Source: Catenibacterium mitsuoka_A
GTDB lineage: Bacteria; Bacillota_I; Bacilli_A; Erysipelotrichales; Coprobacillaceae
Assembly: GCF_964259225.1 (NCBI RefSeq)
Contig: NZ_CAXVKN010000063.1
DNA: 14,288 bases
Reading direction: 5' to 3' (one strand)
Shown: positions 5,829-13,655 of the stretch, piece by piece
Numbering within the stretch: position 1 is the first letter of the stretch
Layout of the letters: each line of letters starts with the position of its first letter
The notes under the pieces: model-generated
Databases searched by the model: none
Seen by the model: only the letters and a program-made list of their open reading frames with translations
Told to the model about the DNA's origin: nothing
Program-made: the position numbers and the translations under genes

Positions 5829-7508
5829 TTACCCCTTTGTTAGATAAACTACTGCTTGATATGGGTTTAGAATAATATTTTTATCATCTGTTTTCAATAC
5901 ATTCTCATAATTTCCAATAAGAATTTCTGCATCCTTATAGTCATCAGGCAATGTATATCTTACCTTCTCTTTTGCGAAAGAACATACTACAAGTAACTTC
6001 TTACCTTCATATTCTCTTTCATATGAGAAGATATCTGAATCTTCTTCGTCTAATAGTTTATAAGATCCATAAACAATTATAGGATTTTCTTTTCTTAAAC
6101 GAATTAATTTCTGATAATAATAGAAGACAGAATTTGGATCTTTTAATTCATCTTCTGCATTGATGAACTTGTTATCAGGTGAATAATCAATCCAAGGCTT
6201 TGCATCAGAGAAGCCTGAACCTTCTTCTCCATTCCAAGGGAATGGTGTTCTTGCATTATCTCTTGAACTTAAATAAGCATATTTCTTAATTGTTTCTTCA
6301 TCTTCGCCTTTATCTTTCATCTTCTGACACATAAAGACTGTTTCAATATCTTTATATTGGTCAAGTGATGTAAAAGGTACATCTTTCATACCTAATTCAT
6401 CCCCCTGGAAGACATAAGGTGTGCCCTTCATCATATGTAGAAGAGTAGCTAACATTTTAGCTGATTCTACACGATATACTCCATCATCACCAAAACGAGT
6501 CACGTTTCTAGGCTGGTCATGGTTATCCCAATAAAGTGAATTCCATCCATCACCTAAATCATTGATCCATGTTGATAAGCTCTTCTTTAAATCACTGAGT
6601 TTAAACTTTACATCAGAGAACTTTCCATATTCACCATAATCTAAATGCATATGGTCAAACTGGAATACCATGTTTAATTCATGTCTAGAAGGATCAGTAT
6701 AAAGCTTACCCTGCTGAACATTGGTATTGGCTGTTTCTCCTACCGTCATCACATCATAGTGTGATAAGACTTCTCTATTCATTTCCTGTAAGAATTCATG
6801 AATACGAGGTCCATTAGAAGCTCCTTTATAATATGATTTTGCATAATCATATTCTCCTGGTAAGGCATCTGGGAAGTCCTGTCTCTTACTTAATAAAGAA
6901 ATAACATCCATTCTATAACCATCAATACCTTTATCTAACCAGAATCTCATTTCATTATAAACAGCTTCTCTCACTTTAGGATTCTCCCAGTTTAAATCAG
7001 GTTGTCCAGGCGCAAAACAATGTAGATAATACTGTTTTCTTTCAGGAACATAAGTCCATGCAGCACCGCCAAAAGTAGCACCCCAGTTTGTTGGTTCACT
7101 GCCATCTTCCTTAGGATCTTTCCAGATATAGAAATCAGAATATTCATTATCCTTAGAAGACTTAGACTTTAAGAACCATTCATGCTGATCACTTGTATGA
7201 TTAACAACTAAGTCCATAATAATCTTAATATTCATACTATGTGCTGTTTCTAATAGTTCATCAAAATCTTTCATTGTGCCATACATTGGATTGATCTTTC
7301 TATAGTTCGCAATATCATAACCATTATCTACTAATGGTGATTCATAGATAGGATTTAACCAGATAACATCAATACCTAATTTAGATAAATAAGGAAGTTT
7401 TTCAGTAATACCTTTTAAATCACCAACCCCATCATTGTTGGTATCATTAAAACTTTGTGGATAAACCTGATAAACAACGCTGCTTTTCCACCAATCTTTA
7501 TTCATCAT
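5829..7508 (-). CDS. GH13 alpha-glucosidase, oligo-1,6-glucosidase type
   Basis: A cytoplasmic retaining alpha-glucosidase of about 559 residues without a signal peptide. Residues from the chosen start: region I MDLVVNH (98-104), nucleophile D201 in GYRMDV, acid/base E258 in VGETAN, transition-state aspartate D331 in DNHDQPR. Further family marks are QPDLNWENPKVR and LNMVFQFDHM. Valine after the nucleophile is the residue usual in alpha-1,6-acting members (maltases have threonine). These marks favour the oligo-1,6-glucosidase/dextran-glucosidase subfamily. Its place in a PTS operon also leaves open a phospho-alpha-glucosidase such as trehalose-6-phosphate hydrolase. Start choice is uncertain: TTG 7517 and ATGs at 7514, 7508 and 7505 are possible. 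I take 7508, nine bases after GGGGG; the start overlaps the EIIA gene. Confidence 0.88.
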   Translation of the reverse strand: MMNKDWWKSSVVYQVYPQSFNDTNNDGVGDLKGITEKLPYLSKLGIDVIWLNPIYESPLVDNGYDIANYRKINPMYGTMKDFDELLETAHSMNIKIIMDLVVNHTSDQHEWFLKSKSSKDNEYSDFYIWKDPKEDGSEPTNWGATFGGAAWTYVPERKQYYLHCFAPGQPDLNWENPKVREAVYNEMRFWLDKGIDGYRMDVISLLSKRQDFPDALPGEYDYAKSYYKGASNGPRIHEFLQEMNREVLSHYDVMTVGETANTNVQQGKLYTDPSRHELNMVFQFDHMHLDYGEYGKFSDVKFKLSDLKKSLSTWINDLGDGWNSLYWDNHDQPRNVTRFGDDGVYRVESAKMLATLLHMMKGTPYVFQGDELGMKDVPFTSLDQYKDIETVFMCQKMKDKGEDEETIKKYAYLSSRDNARTPFPWNGEEGSGFSDAKPWIDYSPDNKFINAEDELKDPNSVFYYYQKLIRLRKENPIIVYGSYKLLDEEDSDIFSYEREYEGKKLLVVCSFAKEKVRYTLPDDYKDAEILIGNYENVLKTDDKNIILNPYQAVVYLTKG

Positions 7509-7920
7509 CTTCATCAACCCCCATATTTTTCATAACATCGTTGACATAAACAATCTGTGACTTTGCATCATCAATCGCATTTCTAATGACATCCTCATTC
7601 ACTTTTTCACAGCTTGCTAATGATAAACAGACACTTAATACAATAGGTAAATTCATCCCTGTAATCACATATACATTAGGATACTGTAAATATTTGACTG
7701 CTTCCTGATTCACACTACCCCCAAGCATATCAGTGAAGATGATGTATTCATTATCTTCATTGATTTCTCCAAGTGCTTCTTTTAACTGTTTTTCAACAGG
7801 TACATTATCCATATAAGCACTCACTGACTGGATATCAGTTAAAGTTGGCATAAGATACTGGATTGTATCTTTTAAACCATCAGCAAGTAAATGATGGCTG
7901 GCTAGAACGATTTTTCTCAT
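7498..7920 (-). CDS. PTS EIIA component, mannose/fructose/sorbose family
   Basis: A 140-residue soluble EIIA that takes phosphate from HPr-His and passes it to EIIB. The N-terminal strand ends in IVLASHHLL; H9 aligns with the phosphorylated histidine of ManX-type EIIA domains (H10 is adjacent and cannot be wholly excluded). FTDMLGGSVNQEA (63-75) is the second conserved block. The C-terminus is acidic (VDEDDE). The domain is encoded alone, not fused to EIIB as in E. coli ManX. It starts 24 bases after the EIID stop with GGGGGA seven bases before the ATG, and overlaps the start of the hydrolase gene. Confidence 0.92.
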   Translation of the reverse strand: MRKIVLASHHLLADGLKDTIQYLMPTLTDIQSVSAYMDNVPVEKQLKEALGEINEDNEYIIFTDMLGGSVNQEAVKYLQYPNVYVITGMNLPIVLSVCLSLASCEKVNEDVIRNAIDDAKSQIVYVNDVMKNMGVDEDDE

Positions 7921-7944
7921 AGACTTTTCCCCCGAAAACTTTGA

Positions 7945-8766
7945 TTAGAGAGCTAGAATTCCAAAGAATGAGCAAACTAATGCAAGAATGATAATTAAGA
8001 AGATGACCTGAATAACAGTAAGTTTCTTAGATGCAAGTAATTTATAAACGATAAATGTAAGTGCAACTGGTAATAAAGCAGGCATGATCTTATCTAAGAC
8101 ACCTGTCTGAATAGCAAGTTTTACTTTACCTGACTTAAAGACAAGACCTAATGACATCTTAACAACTGAAGGAATTAATGCCCCAATAACTGTTAGACCC
8201 ATGATAGATGCTGCTTCTGTGAAGACTGATAACTTATCACCTAATGTAGTAATAAGCTTTAAACCTGAATCATATCCTAAATGGAATAACTTAATTCTAA
8301 AGAAGAAGAAAATCACGTTAAGTAACATCCAGATAAGTGCACCTGTAGGGTTACCTTCAAGTCCCATATAAGCTGCAATAGAACCCATGATTGTTGGATA
8401 GAGTACCCAGATCAAAGTATCACCGATACCTGCAAGAGGACCCATCATACCTGTCTTAAAGTTCTGTACTGTATCTAATGCTTCGACACCATCTTTTTCT
8501 TCCATGGCAACACTTGCACCAAGTAAGATATTAGCCATCCAAGTTGTAGTATTGAAATATTTAAAGTGGTTATTTAATGATGCAACATAGTCATCATCAT
8601 TATTCTTATGAATCTTTCTTAAAACCTTCTCTAATCCAAATACAACTGCTGGACCCTGATGGTTTTCATAGTTATATGTATTACATGCCATAAACATGTA
8701 ACGTACTGCGGCTTTTGTAAGATCTTTCTTTGTAACAACTTCTGTTGTCTGTGTTTCCTTATTCAT
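7945..8766 (-). CDS. PTS EIID membrane component, mannose family
   Basis: EIID forms the sugar channel in the membrane together with EIIC. The 273-residue product has the usual hydrophilic N-terminal half with RYMFMACNTYNYENHQGP and YFNTTTWMANILLGASVAME. Next comes the conserved GMMGPLAGIGDTLIW turn, then hydrophobic segments at about 127-141, 144-158, 190-212 and a C-terminal helix. I use the ATG at 8766: GGAG lies nine bases upstream, whereas the first ATG (8775) touches the SD. This start overlaps the EIIC stop by 8 bases (ATGAATAA), the pattern of translational coupling. Length matches the family. Confidence 0.93.
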   Translation of the reverse strand: MNKETQTTEVVTKKDLTKAAVRYMFMACNTYNYENHQGPAVVFGLEKVLRKIHKNNDDDYVASLNNHFKYFNTTTWMANILLGASVAMEEKDGVEALDTVQNFKTGMMGPLAGIGDTLIWVLYPTIMGSIAAYMGLEGNPTGALIWMLLNVIFFFFRIKLFHLGYDSGLKLITTLGDKLSVFTEAASIMGLTVIGALIPSVVKMSLGLVFKSGKVKLAIQTGVLDKIMPALLPVALTFIVYKLLASKKLTVIQVIFLIIILALVCSFFGILAL

Positions 8767-9556
8767 CCCAATCATCTCCTTCTTCGATTACTGCACCTTC
8801 TGCTGCGACTGCTAGTGCTTTATTGACCTGTGTTGTAAAGAAATAGTAAGCAATAGCTAAACCAATAATAGATACACCTAACATTGGTACATTTAAGTAA
8901 GCTGAGAAGACAAAACCAATCATCAACATTGATAAGTACTTCTTAGCAGGCATAACCTGTAACAATAATGCGATACCTACAACTGGTAACATATTTCCTG
9001 CGATAGATAGACCATTTGTGAACCATACTGGAACTGATTTTAAGATAACATTAACGATTGCATCACCAAATAATACACATAAAGCTGTTGGTAAACCTGT
9101 AGATAAAGCAAAGATCATAGGACCAATCCAAAGAATTCTGTTCATCTTACCAAACTTCTTTTCATTACATGCTTTCTGTGCTGCATGTGTTACATAAGTA
9201 TTTAATAACTTTGCGAATACATCTAACTGAATACCAAGCATACCAACTGGTACACCTACTGCTAAGGCAACTGCTTTTGCCTGAGCCACATCATTTGTAG
9301 TTCTACATGCAACATAAATACCAACTACTGTTGCAAGACCCCAGTTAGGCACTGATGAACCACCAATGTTGGCAACACCTAAGTTCATTAACTGGAATGT
9401 ACCACCAATAATCATGGCAGTCTTCATATCCCCCATAATCAATCCTGCAAAGAATGCAACCATGATTGGGAACCATGTTGTAATAACAATACCCTGCTGG
9501 TCTAAGACCATCCACATTGATAATAATACGATTAATACTCCTTGAATAACCTGCAT
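8759..9556 (-). CDS. PTS EIIC membrane component, mannose/sorbose family
   Basis: The 265-residue polytopic membrane protein forms the transport unit with EIID. It has the typical alternation of hydrophobic segments from the N-terminus, glycine-rich blocks such as AFFAGLIMGDMKTAMIIGGT (residues 34-53) and ANIGGSSVPNWGLAT, and a C-terminal cytoplasmic tail that is acidic (EEGDDWDE). The ATG follows GGGGG by nine bases, 18 bases after the EIIB stop. Nothing is missing relative to the family. Substrate specificity cannot be read from the sequence with confidence. Confidence 0.93.
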   Translation of the reverse strand: MQVIQGVLIVLLSMWMVLDQQGIVITTWFPIMVAFFAGLIMGDMKTAMIIGGTFQLMNLGVANIGGSSVPNWGLATVVGIYVACRTTNDVAQAKAVALAVGVPVGMLGIQLDVFAKLLNTYVTHAAQKACNEKKFGKMNRILWIGPMIFALSTGLPTALCVLFGDAIVNVILKSVPVWFTNGLSIAGNMLPVVGIALLLQVMPAKKYLSMLMIGFVFSAYLNVPMLGVSIIGLAIAYYFFTTQVNKALAVAAEGAVIEEGDDWDE

Positions 9557-9574
9557 ACTTCTTATCCCCCTTGA

Positions 9575-10051
9575 TTATTTAATATATGTTTCTAGTGGTT
9601 CTTCTGCTTCGCTTGGTACGAAGTGGAATGTCACTGGAATACCCATAGACTGTAATTTCTTTAAATCATTCACTTCTTCTTCATTGACTGAAACCATCTT
9701 CTTCACTGTTGTCTTACCTTCCCCATCGAAGATAATACCAATGTTTACTTTAGGAATCTTAACGCCACCTTCAGCTAACTTAACTAATGTAGATGGTTCT
9801 CTTACAATCATGAATACATTATGGCTATCATACTTTCCTGCGTTGAAGTTCTTAATAGCTGTTTCTGTATCAATGATTGACATACCAGTCCCCACTGGCT
9901 TACTCATTCTCATTGCGGATTTCTGAACTTCATCCTTACTTACTTCATCATCGACTACCATTAATCTTTTTGCCTGTGTTGCACCTGCCCATTGTGTAAC
10001 AACAATACCATGAATTAATCTCTGGTCGATTCTTGCTAATACTAAACTCAT
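9575..10051 (-). CDS. PTS EIIB component, mannose/fructose/sorbose family
   Basis: A soluble 158-residue EIIB that transfers phosphate from EIIA to the incoming sugar. MSLVLARIDQRLIHGIVVTQ at the N-terminus holds the phosphorylated histidine H14 in the canonical RxDxRLIHGxV context. The open frame reaches 44 codons further up (to 10183), but that extension does not resemble EIIB and lies over the promoter and cre site. The ATG at 10051 has GGAGG eight bases upstream and gives the normal family length. It is the first gene of the operon. Confidence 0.93.
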   Translation of the reverse strand: MSLVLARIDQRLIHGIVVTQWAGATQAKRLMVVDDEVSKDEVQKSAMRMSKPVGTGMSIIDTETAIKNFNAGKYDSHNVFMIVREPSTLVKLAEGGVKIPKVNIGIIFDGEGKTTVKKMVSVNEEEVNDLKKLQSMGIPVTFHFVPSEAEEPLETYIK

Positions 10052-10065
10052 TTCTGTTTCCTCCT

Positions 10066-10079
10066 TGAAATTGCTTTCA
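10066..10079. promoter_or_regulatory. Candidate CcpA-binding cre site
   Basis: TGAAATTGCTTTCA matches the cre consensus TGWAANCGNTNWCA at all but one position (T for C at position 7) and is nearly palindromic. It lies between the predicted transcription start and the EIIB ribosome binding site, where CcpA usually acts as a roadblock or repressor. This predicts repression of the PTS operon by preferred sugars. Confidence 0.6.
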
Positions 10080-10082
10080 TTT

Positions 10083-10118
10083 GTTTTGACGAGTTCTAGT
10101 TTACTCAACTCCGTAAAC
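10083..10118. promoter_or_regulatory. Candidate operator over the -10 box
   Basis: GTTTTGACGAGTT (10083-10095) and AACTCCGTAAAC (10107-10118) form an imperfect inverted repeat with a perfect inner GAGTT/AACTC pair. It encloses the predicted -10 at 10098-10103. Its position suits a repressor such as the RpiR protein encoded at the end of the operon; this link is inferred. Confidence 0.35.
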
Positions 10119-10126
10119 ACTTTCAA
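10098..10126 (-). promoter_or_regulatory. Predicted sigma-A promoter of the PTS operon
   Basis: On the minus strand TTGAAA (10121-10126) and TAAACT (10098-10103) are separated by exactly 17 bp. The -35 matches the consensus at five of six positions and the -10 at four of six. The transcript would start at about 10091, roughly 40 bases before the EIIB start codon. The moderate -10 suggests a regulated promoter. Confidence 0.55.
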
Positions 10127-10325
10127 TATTTCAGCCCCCTTCTGGGACGTGGCACAAACTCTTGGAATAGGTGTCAAAGACAAGGGAAATATCCCACTAT
10201 AATGTTCATAAATAGTGATGGTATCATTACAAAATTTAATTTATTGCGATATATAAAGAATAATTTCAATTCAACAGGAGTATATGTTTTATTCATTGTG
10301 ATTATAAAAATAGATCATTATACGT
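10127..10325. other. Intergenic region between terminator and PTS promoter
   Basis: No gene is visible. It contains an inverted repeat CACTAT (10195-10200) / ATAGTG (10212-10217) upstream of the promoter, which could be a further regulator site, and a TTGACA on the minus strand (10172-10177) with no -10 box at the right distance. Confidence 0.4.
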
Positions 10326-10350
10326 AAAAAAAGATGATCCTTGGACCACC
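10326..10350 (-). terminator. Intrinsic terminator after the chimeric gene
   Basis: On the minus strand GGTGGT (10345-10350) pairs with ATCATC (10333-10338, including G-U pairs) around CCAAGG, followed by seven T (10326-10332). It lies seven bases past the stop codon of the chimeric reading frame. Confidence 0.7.
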
Positions 10351-10356
10351 TTCTCA

Positions 10357-12018
10357 CTATTGACACTCTTTACTTTTCATAATTGAGATGATTTCTTCAT
10401 CTACTTTTTTCATTCCATTTTGCCCAATACGTGCCATATTTTGAATACATTGTTCAGGTGTTGAAGCACAAATTCCATCACTTTCTCTTAATACTGCATT
10501 ATTGACTGCAGTTGTTGCACACATAAGTGCAGCCGTAGAACCTGTAGACACCTTTAATGCACATCCTACTTTTCCACCATCACAAATCATACCAGTTACA
10601 GTTCCTGTCATATTACGTATACAAAAACCTATCTGATCATCTGTTGCATCTAAGAGATAAGCGATACCTACAGAAGCAGATGTAGAAGACGCCATGACAC
10701 ATGTATACATAGGTGATAATTTCCCAATATGTGCATTAATATATCTATTTACTAGATGTGTAAGCGCAAATGCTTTGAGTTTCTTTTCTAGTGATACATG
10801 GAGTTCTTCTGCCACTTCATTCACTGGTATAGAAACAACAAGTCCTTTTGTGCCTGCGCCCGAACTGCTCATGGCAGGAAGTGGACAGCCATCTAGTCTA
10901 TTTTCAGCAGCTGCAGTGACTTTCTTGATTATTCTAGTTAACAAGTCTTCAGAAAATAATGAATGATTGAATGAATCACTCAAATGTGTTGTTCCTTTAT
11001 ATTGTGATAATCGGTTATTCATTTCTATACCATCTAATAAGAAATGAAGTTCATCCACCGTCATTGAGTCTACCAAAGAACGTATGTCTGATATTTTCAT
11101 TTCTTTGAGTTCATCAATCACAGTAGGTGTATTGTTTGTTTCTTGAGTTGTTTTCTCTTCTAATACAATTCCATTCTTTTCTAGATAAACTATATTTGTA
11201 TGTGCCTCTTTAATCATACATATCACTGTCTCATTAGATGTAAAAAGAGTACATTTCACACAAATAGATGCTGAATCATTAATTGTGATAAAAACATGGG
11301 GCACTAATAATTCAGCATAAGTGATTGTATCTGGTTCTATATCTTCAAATAGAGTCAGCTGTTTTTCTGGGTTCTTTAATAATGTCCCAATAGAAACGGC
11401 ATACTCTAAACCCACATGCTCACAATGTGGTATACCTGCAGACATCCCATTCTTATATATACCTTTATTAACATCTAACTCTATTTTATTTATTGGATTA
11501 TTTAACTGTTTAGATGCATAAGCTGCACATAATGCGACACAGACTGGTTCTGTACATCCTAATGCAGCACCAAGTGGAGCTGGTGTTGTCCATGGTGTTT
11601 CAATAACACCCTTTCCAACGATGTGTAATGCCATACAAGTATAGGCAATAATTGAGTTAACAACTGGTACAAAGATAAATGGAATCATCATAATTGGATG
11701 TAATACCATTGGTAAACCAAAGATGATTGGTTCATTGATATTGAAGATAGCTGGACCAATTGAAATCTTACCTAAAGTACGTAATTCAACTGATTTAGAT
11801 CTAACTAATAGAATACATAATCCTAAAGTAGCTCCTCCGCCACCTAATGCGATAATGTATGACCAGAATGGCTGAGTAAAGAAGTGTACTAATGGTTTAT
11901 TAGCACTATATGCTGCGATATTAGTAATTAAATACATCTGCATGAAAGGTAATCTGATTGGCTGACTGACACTACAACGGCTAAAGTACGTCGGATTCTT
12001 ATATACATTCACTTCCAA
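10357..12018 (-). CDS. Chimeric ORF: C-terminal half of lactose/cellobiose-type PTS EIIC joined to UPF0597 / L-cysteine desulfidase-like domain
   Basis: Residues about 17-152 match the C-terminal half of a LacE/CelB-type EIIC: QPFWSYIIALGGGGATLG, SIGPAIFNINEPIIFGLP, then membrane segments at about 104-135 and TPWTTPAPLGAAL. At ALGCTEP (152-158) the frame passes without break into a UPF0597/serine-dehydratase-alpha domain. That domain keeps four cysteines matching the Fe-S ligands of archaeal L-cysteine desulfidase: C155, C440, C479 and C486 (ICDGGKVGC). Only about 20 residues of its N-terminus are replaced, whereas EIIC lacks its first half, including the conserved HG-containing region. Residues 1-16 resemble nothing. 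The frame opens with TTG at 12018 without a ribosome binding site; the next ATG is codon 26 (11943). It is probably a deletion fusion, either a decaying gene or a membrane-anchored enzyme. Domain calls are firm; function is uncertain. Confidence 0.75.
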   Translation of the reverse strand: MEVNVYKNPTYFSRCSVSQPIRLPFMQMYLITNIAAYSANKPLVHFFTQPFWSYIIALGGGGATLGLCILLVRSKSVELRTLGKISIGPAIFNINEPIIFGLPMVLHPIMMIPFIFVPVVNSIIAYTCMALHIVGKGVIETPWTTPAPLGAALGCTEPVCVALCAAYASKQLNNPINKIELDVNKGIYKNGMSAGIPHCEHVGLEYAVSIGTLLKNPEKQLTLFEDIEPDTITYAELLVPHVFITINDSASICVKCTLFTSNETVICMIKEAHTNIVYLEKNGIVLEEKTTQETNNTPTVIDELKEMKISDIRSLVDSMTVDELHFLLDGIEMNNRLSQYKGTTHLSDSFNHSLFSEDLLTRIIKKVTAAAENRLDGCPLPAMSSSGAGTKGLVVSIPVNEVAEELHVSLEKKLKAFALTHLVNRYINAHIGKLSPMYTCVMASSTSASVGIAYLLDATDDQIGFCIRNMTGTVTGMICDGGKVGCALKVSTGSTAALMCATTAVNNAVLRESDGICASTPEQCIQNMARIGQNGMKKVDEEIISIMKSKECQ

Positions 12019-12019
12019 A

Positions 12020-12135
12020 TATACTCGAAAGCATATAAGACTAATGAATTTCTATAAGACTTTCACTATCAATCATTCTATCGAATGAATTAACGATGGC
12101 ATAAGGCTCGTGTCAAAACCTTTTATAAATCTTCT
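12020..12135 (-). ncRNA. Possible omega-RNA / right-end region of the TnpB element
   Basis: TnpB guide RNAs are normally derived from the 3' end of the tnpB transcript and the element's right end. Directly after the tnpB stop there is a 6-bp hairpin (TCATTC 12073-12078, GAATGA 12083-12088) and a 9-base direct repeat TATAAGACT (12034-12042 and 12053-12061). The element boundary is not recognisable, so the guide segment cannot be assigned. The call rests on position more than on structure. Confidence 0.3.
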
Positions 12136-13605
12136 TTAAATTGCTATACTACTCAAATTCTTTTTACCTGTTAATCTATCAACTTCCAAATTATGAAGTT
12201 GATAAAAATTCTCAAATCTATCATTACATTTATCAATGTCAAAACTTTTCAAATCATCTGCAATATTCATTATCAAAAAAGCAGAATAAAGGTCTCTCTG
12301 TATTTTTACTCCATCAACTCCATCAAAATCATTCCATCTTTGTGATAAGGATTTCTTAGTATATGTTCCATCGAAATGATTAAATTGACTTGCTTTCGCT
12401 TTAAAAGTATCTATCTTTATTAGTTGCTCTCCATAATAACCTAGTTTCCTATTTATTATTGTTAATAGCATTGATGGTGCTTTATTAGCTAAAGATTTAC
12501 CAAATCGTTTCTTTCTCTTAAACTTGCCTTTATCATTCTTTTCAGTCTTTTTAGCGCGTCTTTGAAGTCCGGAAAAATTCATCTTTTCAACATACACCTT
12601 GTTACCAAGAGATATAATATAATTTGCCAGACATTCATGCTGATATCTGCGTATAGCTGACTGTTTTCTGTATAATTCTCTTAATTCATTCTGATATTTA
12701 ATGTAATGATTTGATTTATTCCATATAATTTTTTTATTTCCTTGTTTCTTAATAGTTCCATCTTCGTTATAATTATCAGGATTTGTAGAACGTTTTGACC
12801 TATCCATTCTTCTAAGAATTCTTCGTTTCTTATTTTCAATATTCTGAATTCTGTCTGCGAGTTCTAATATCTTCACATCAGATTGACTTGCAATCGCGAT
12901 AGTTCTAGTGCCGATGTCTAAACCAACGTCACCATCACCAATACAATGCTTTATTTCACCTGTATCAACATTTACCTTTACCGGTGGATTTCCTTTAAAA
13001 ACAATCTGAACATAGTATTTATACTTATTTCTTACATATCTTCTAATAATTCTGTTATAACAGATTTTGCATTGCATAGCCTGATATTCATAATAATTGT
13101 TATAATCAATAACAACTGGAATTTCCAAACTATTCCAGAATATCATATCATCTTTGAAACGAATACTAGCAAAATTCGATTTTCCTTCAAGACTATTTAA
13201 TGTGCCATATTTCTTATAATACACTTTTTTGCTGTTACCAAAGAAAAATCTGTCATAAGATTTCCATAATGATGTCGCAATCTTCTGGGCAGTATTAGAG
13301 TCGATATTATCTCTGAAATGTTTCTGCATCATCTTGACATCCTTATGAAAGGAATATTCTGACATACCATATTGCTTACGAATATCATTAATTTGTTTCC
13401 AGATATCTTTGTCAGATTTTTTATTACCTGTTAATGATGATATAAGATTTCTATATTTCTTTGTCTTAATCATTTCTTTATATCTTTTCTGAGTTACGTT
13501 AACTAATGAATTATAAATCTGTCTTCCAATTTCAAAACGCTTATTTAAAATATCTTCTTGATATTTTTCTGTTCTTAAAGGAAATTCAACTGTGAAATTT
13601 GCCAT
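12136..13605 (-). CDS. tnpB: TnpB-family RNA-guided nuclease-like protein lacking the zinc ribbon
   Basis: A 489-residue protein of the TnpB/IS605-OrfB family. Numbered from the GTG at 13614, RuvC motif I is GLDIGT (D233), motif II VYVEKMNFSGL (E343) and motif III QRDLYSAFLIMN (D441), so the catalytic triad is complete. The segment between motifs II and III, which in typical TnpB carries two CxxC pairs, reads KASQFNHFDGTYTKKSLSQR and contains no cysteine. I take the ATG at 13605 (MANFTVEFPL) rather than the GTG four codons upstream, as it is better spaced from the purine-rich GAAAGTGAAG. No tnpA lies next to it. It may be an isolated or domesticated TnpB that was once part of an IS605/IS1341-type element. 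Confidence 0.85.
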   Translation of the reverse strand: MANFTVEFPLRTEKYQEDILNKRFEIGRQIYNSLVNVTQKRYKEMIKTKKYRNLISSLTGNKKSDKDIWKQINDIRKQYGMSEYSFHKDVKMMQKHFRDNIDSNTAQKIATSLWKSYDRFFFGNSKKVYYKKYGTLNSLEGKSNFASIRFKDDMIFWNSLEIPVVIDYNNYYEYQAMQCKICYNRIIRRYVRNKYKYYVQIVFKGNPPVKVNVDTGEIKHCIGDGDVGLDIGTRTIAIASQSDVKILELADRIQNIENKKRRILRRMDRSKRSTNPDNYNEDGTIKKQGNKKIIWNKSNHYIKYQNELRELYRKQSAIRRYQHECLANYIISLGNKVYVEKMNFSGLQRRAKKTEKNDKGKFKRKKRFGKSLANKAPSMLLTIINRKLGYYGEQLIKIDTFKAKASQFNHFDGTYTKKSLSQRWNDFDGVDGVKIQRDLYSAFLIMNIADDLKSFDIDKCNDRFENFYQLHNLEVDRLTGKKNLSSIAI

Positions 13606-13646
13606 AATATTCACTTCACTTTCAAAATATATATTATTATATTAAT

Positions 13647-13655
13647 ATTGTACCA
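13647..13655 (-). promoter_or_regulatory. Extended -10 promoter of tnpB
   Basis: On the minus strand TGGTACAAT is an extended -10 (TGn plus TACAAT, five of six matches) 41 bases before the tnpB start. No good -35 is seen at 17 bp, which extended -10 promoters can do without. Confidence 0.5.

Noticed and set aside
10150..10165. TGGCAC resembling a sigma-54 -24 element, as found before some mannose-PTS operons
   Set aside because: It is on the plus strand, facing away from the operon, lacks a GC at the -12 distance, and no LevR-type activator gene is present.
10052..10183. 44-codon N-terminal extension of the EIIB frame
   Set aside because: The ATG at 10051 has a near-ideal ribosome binding site and starts the conserved domain exactly; the extension covers the promoter and cre site.
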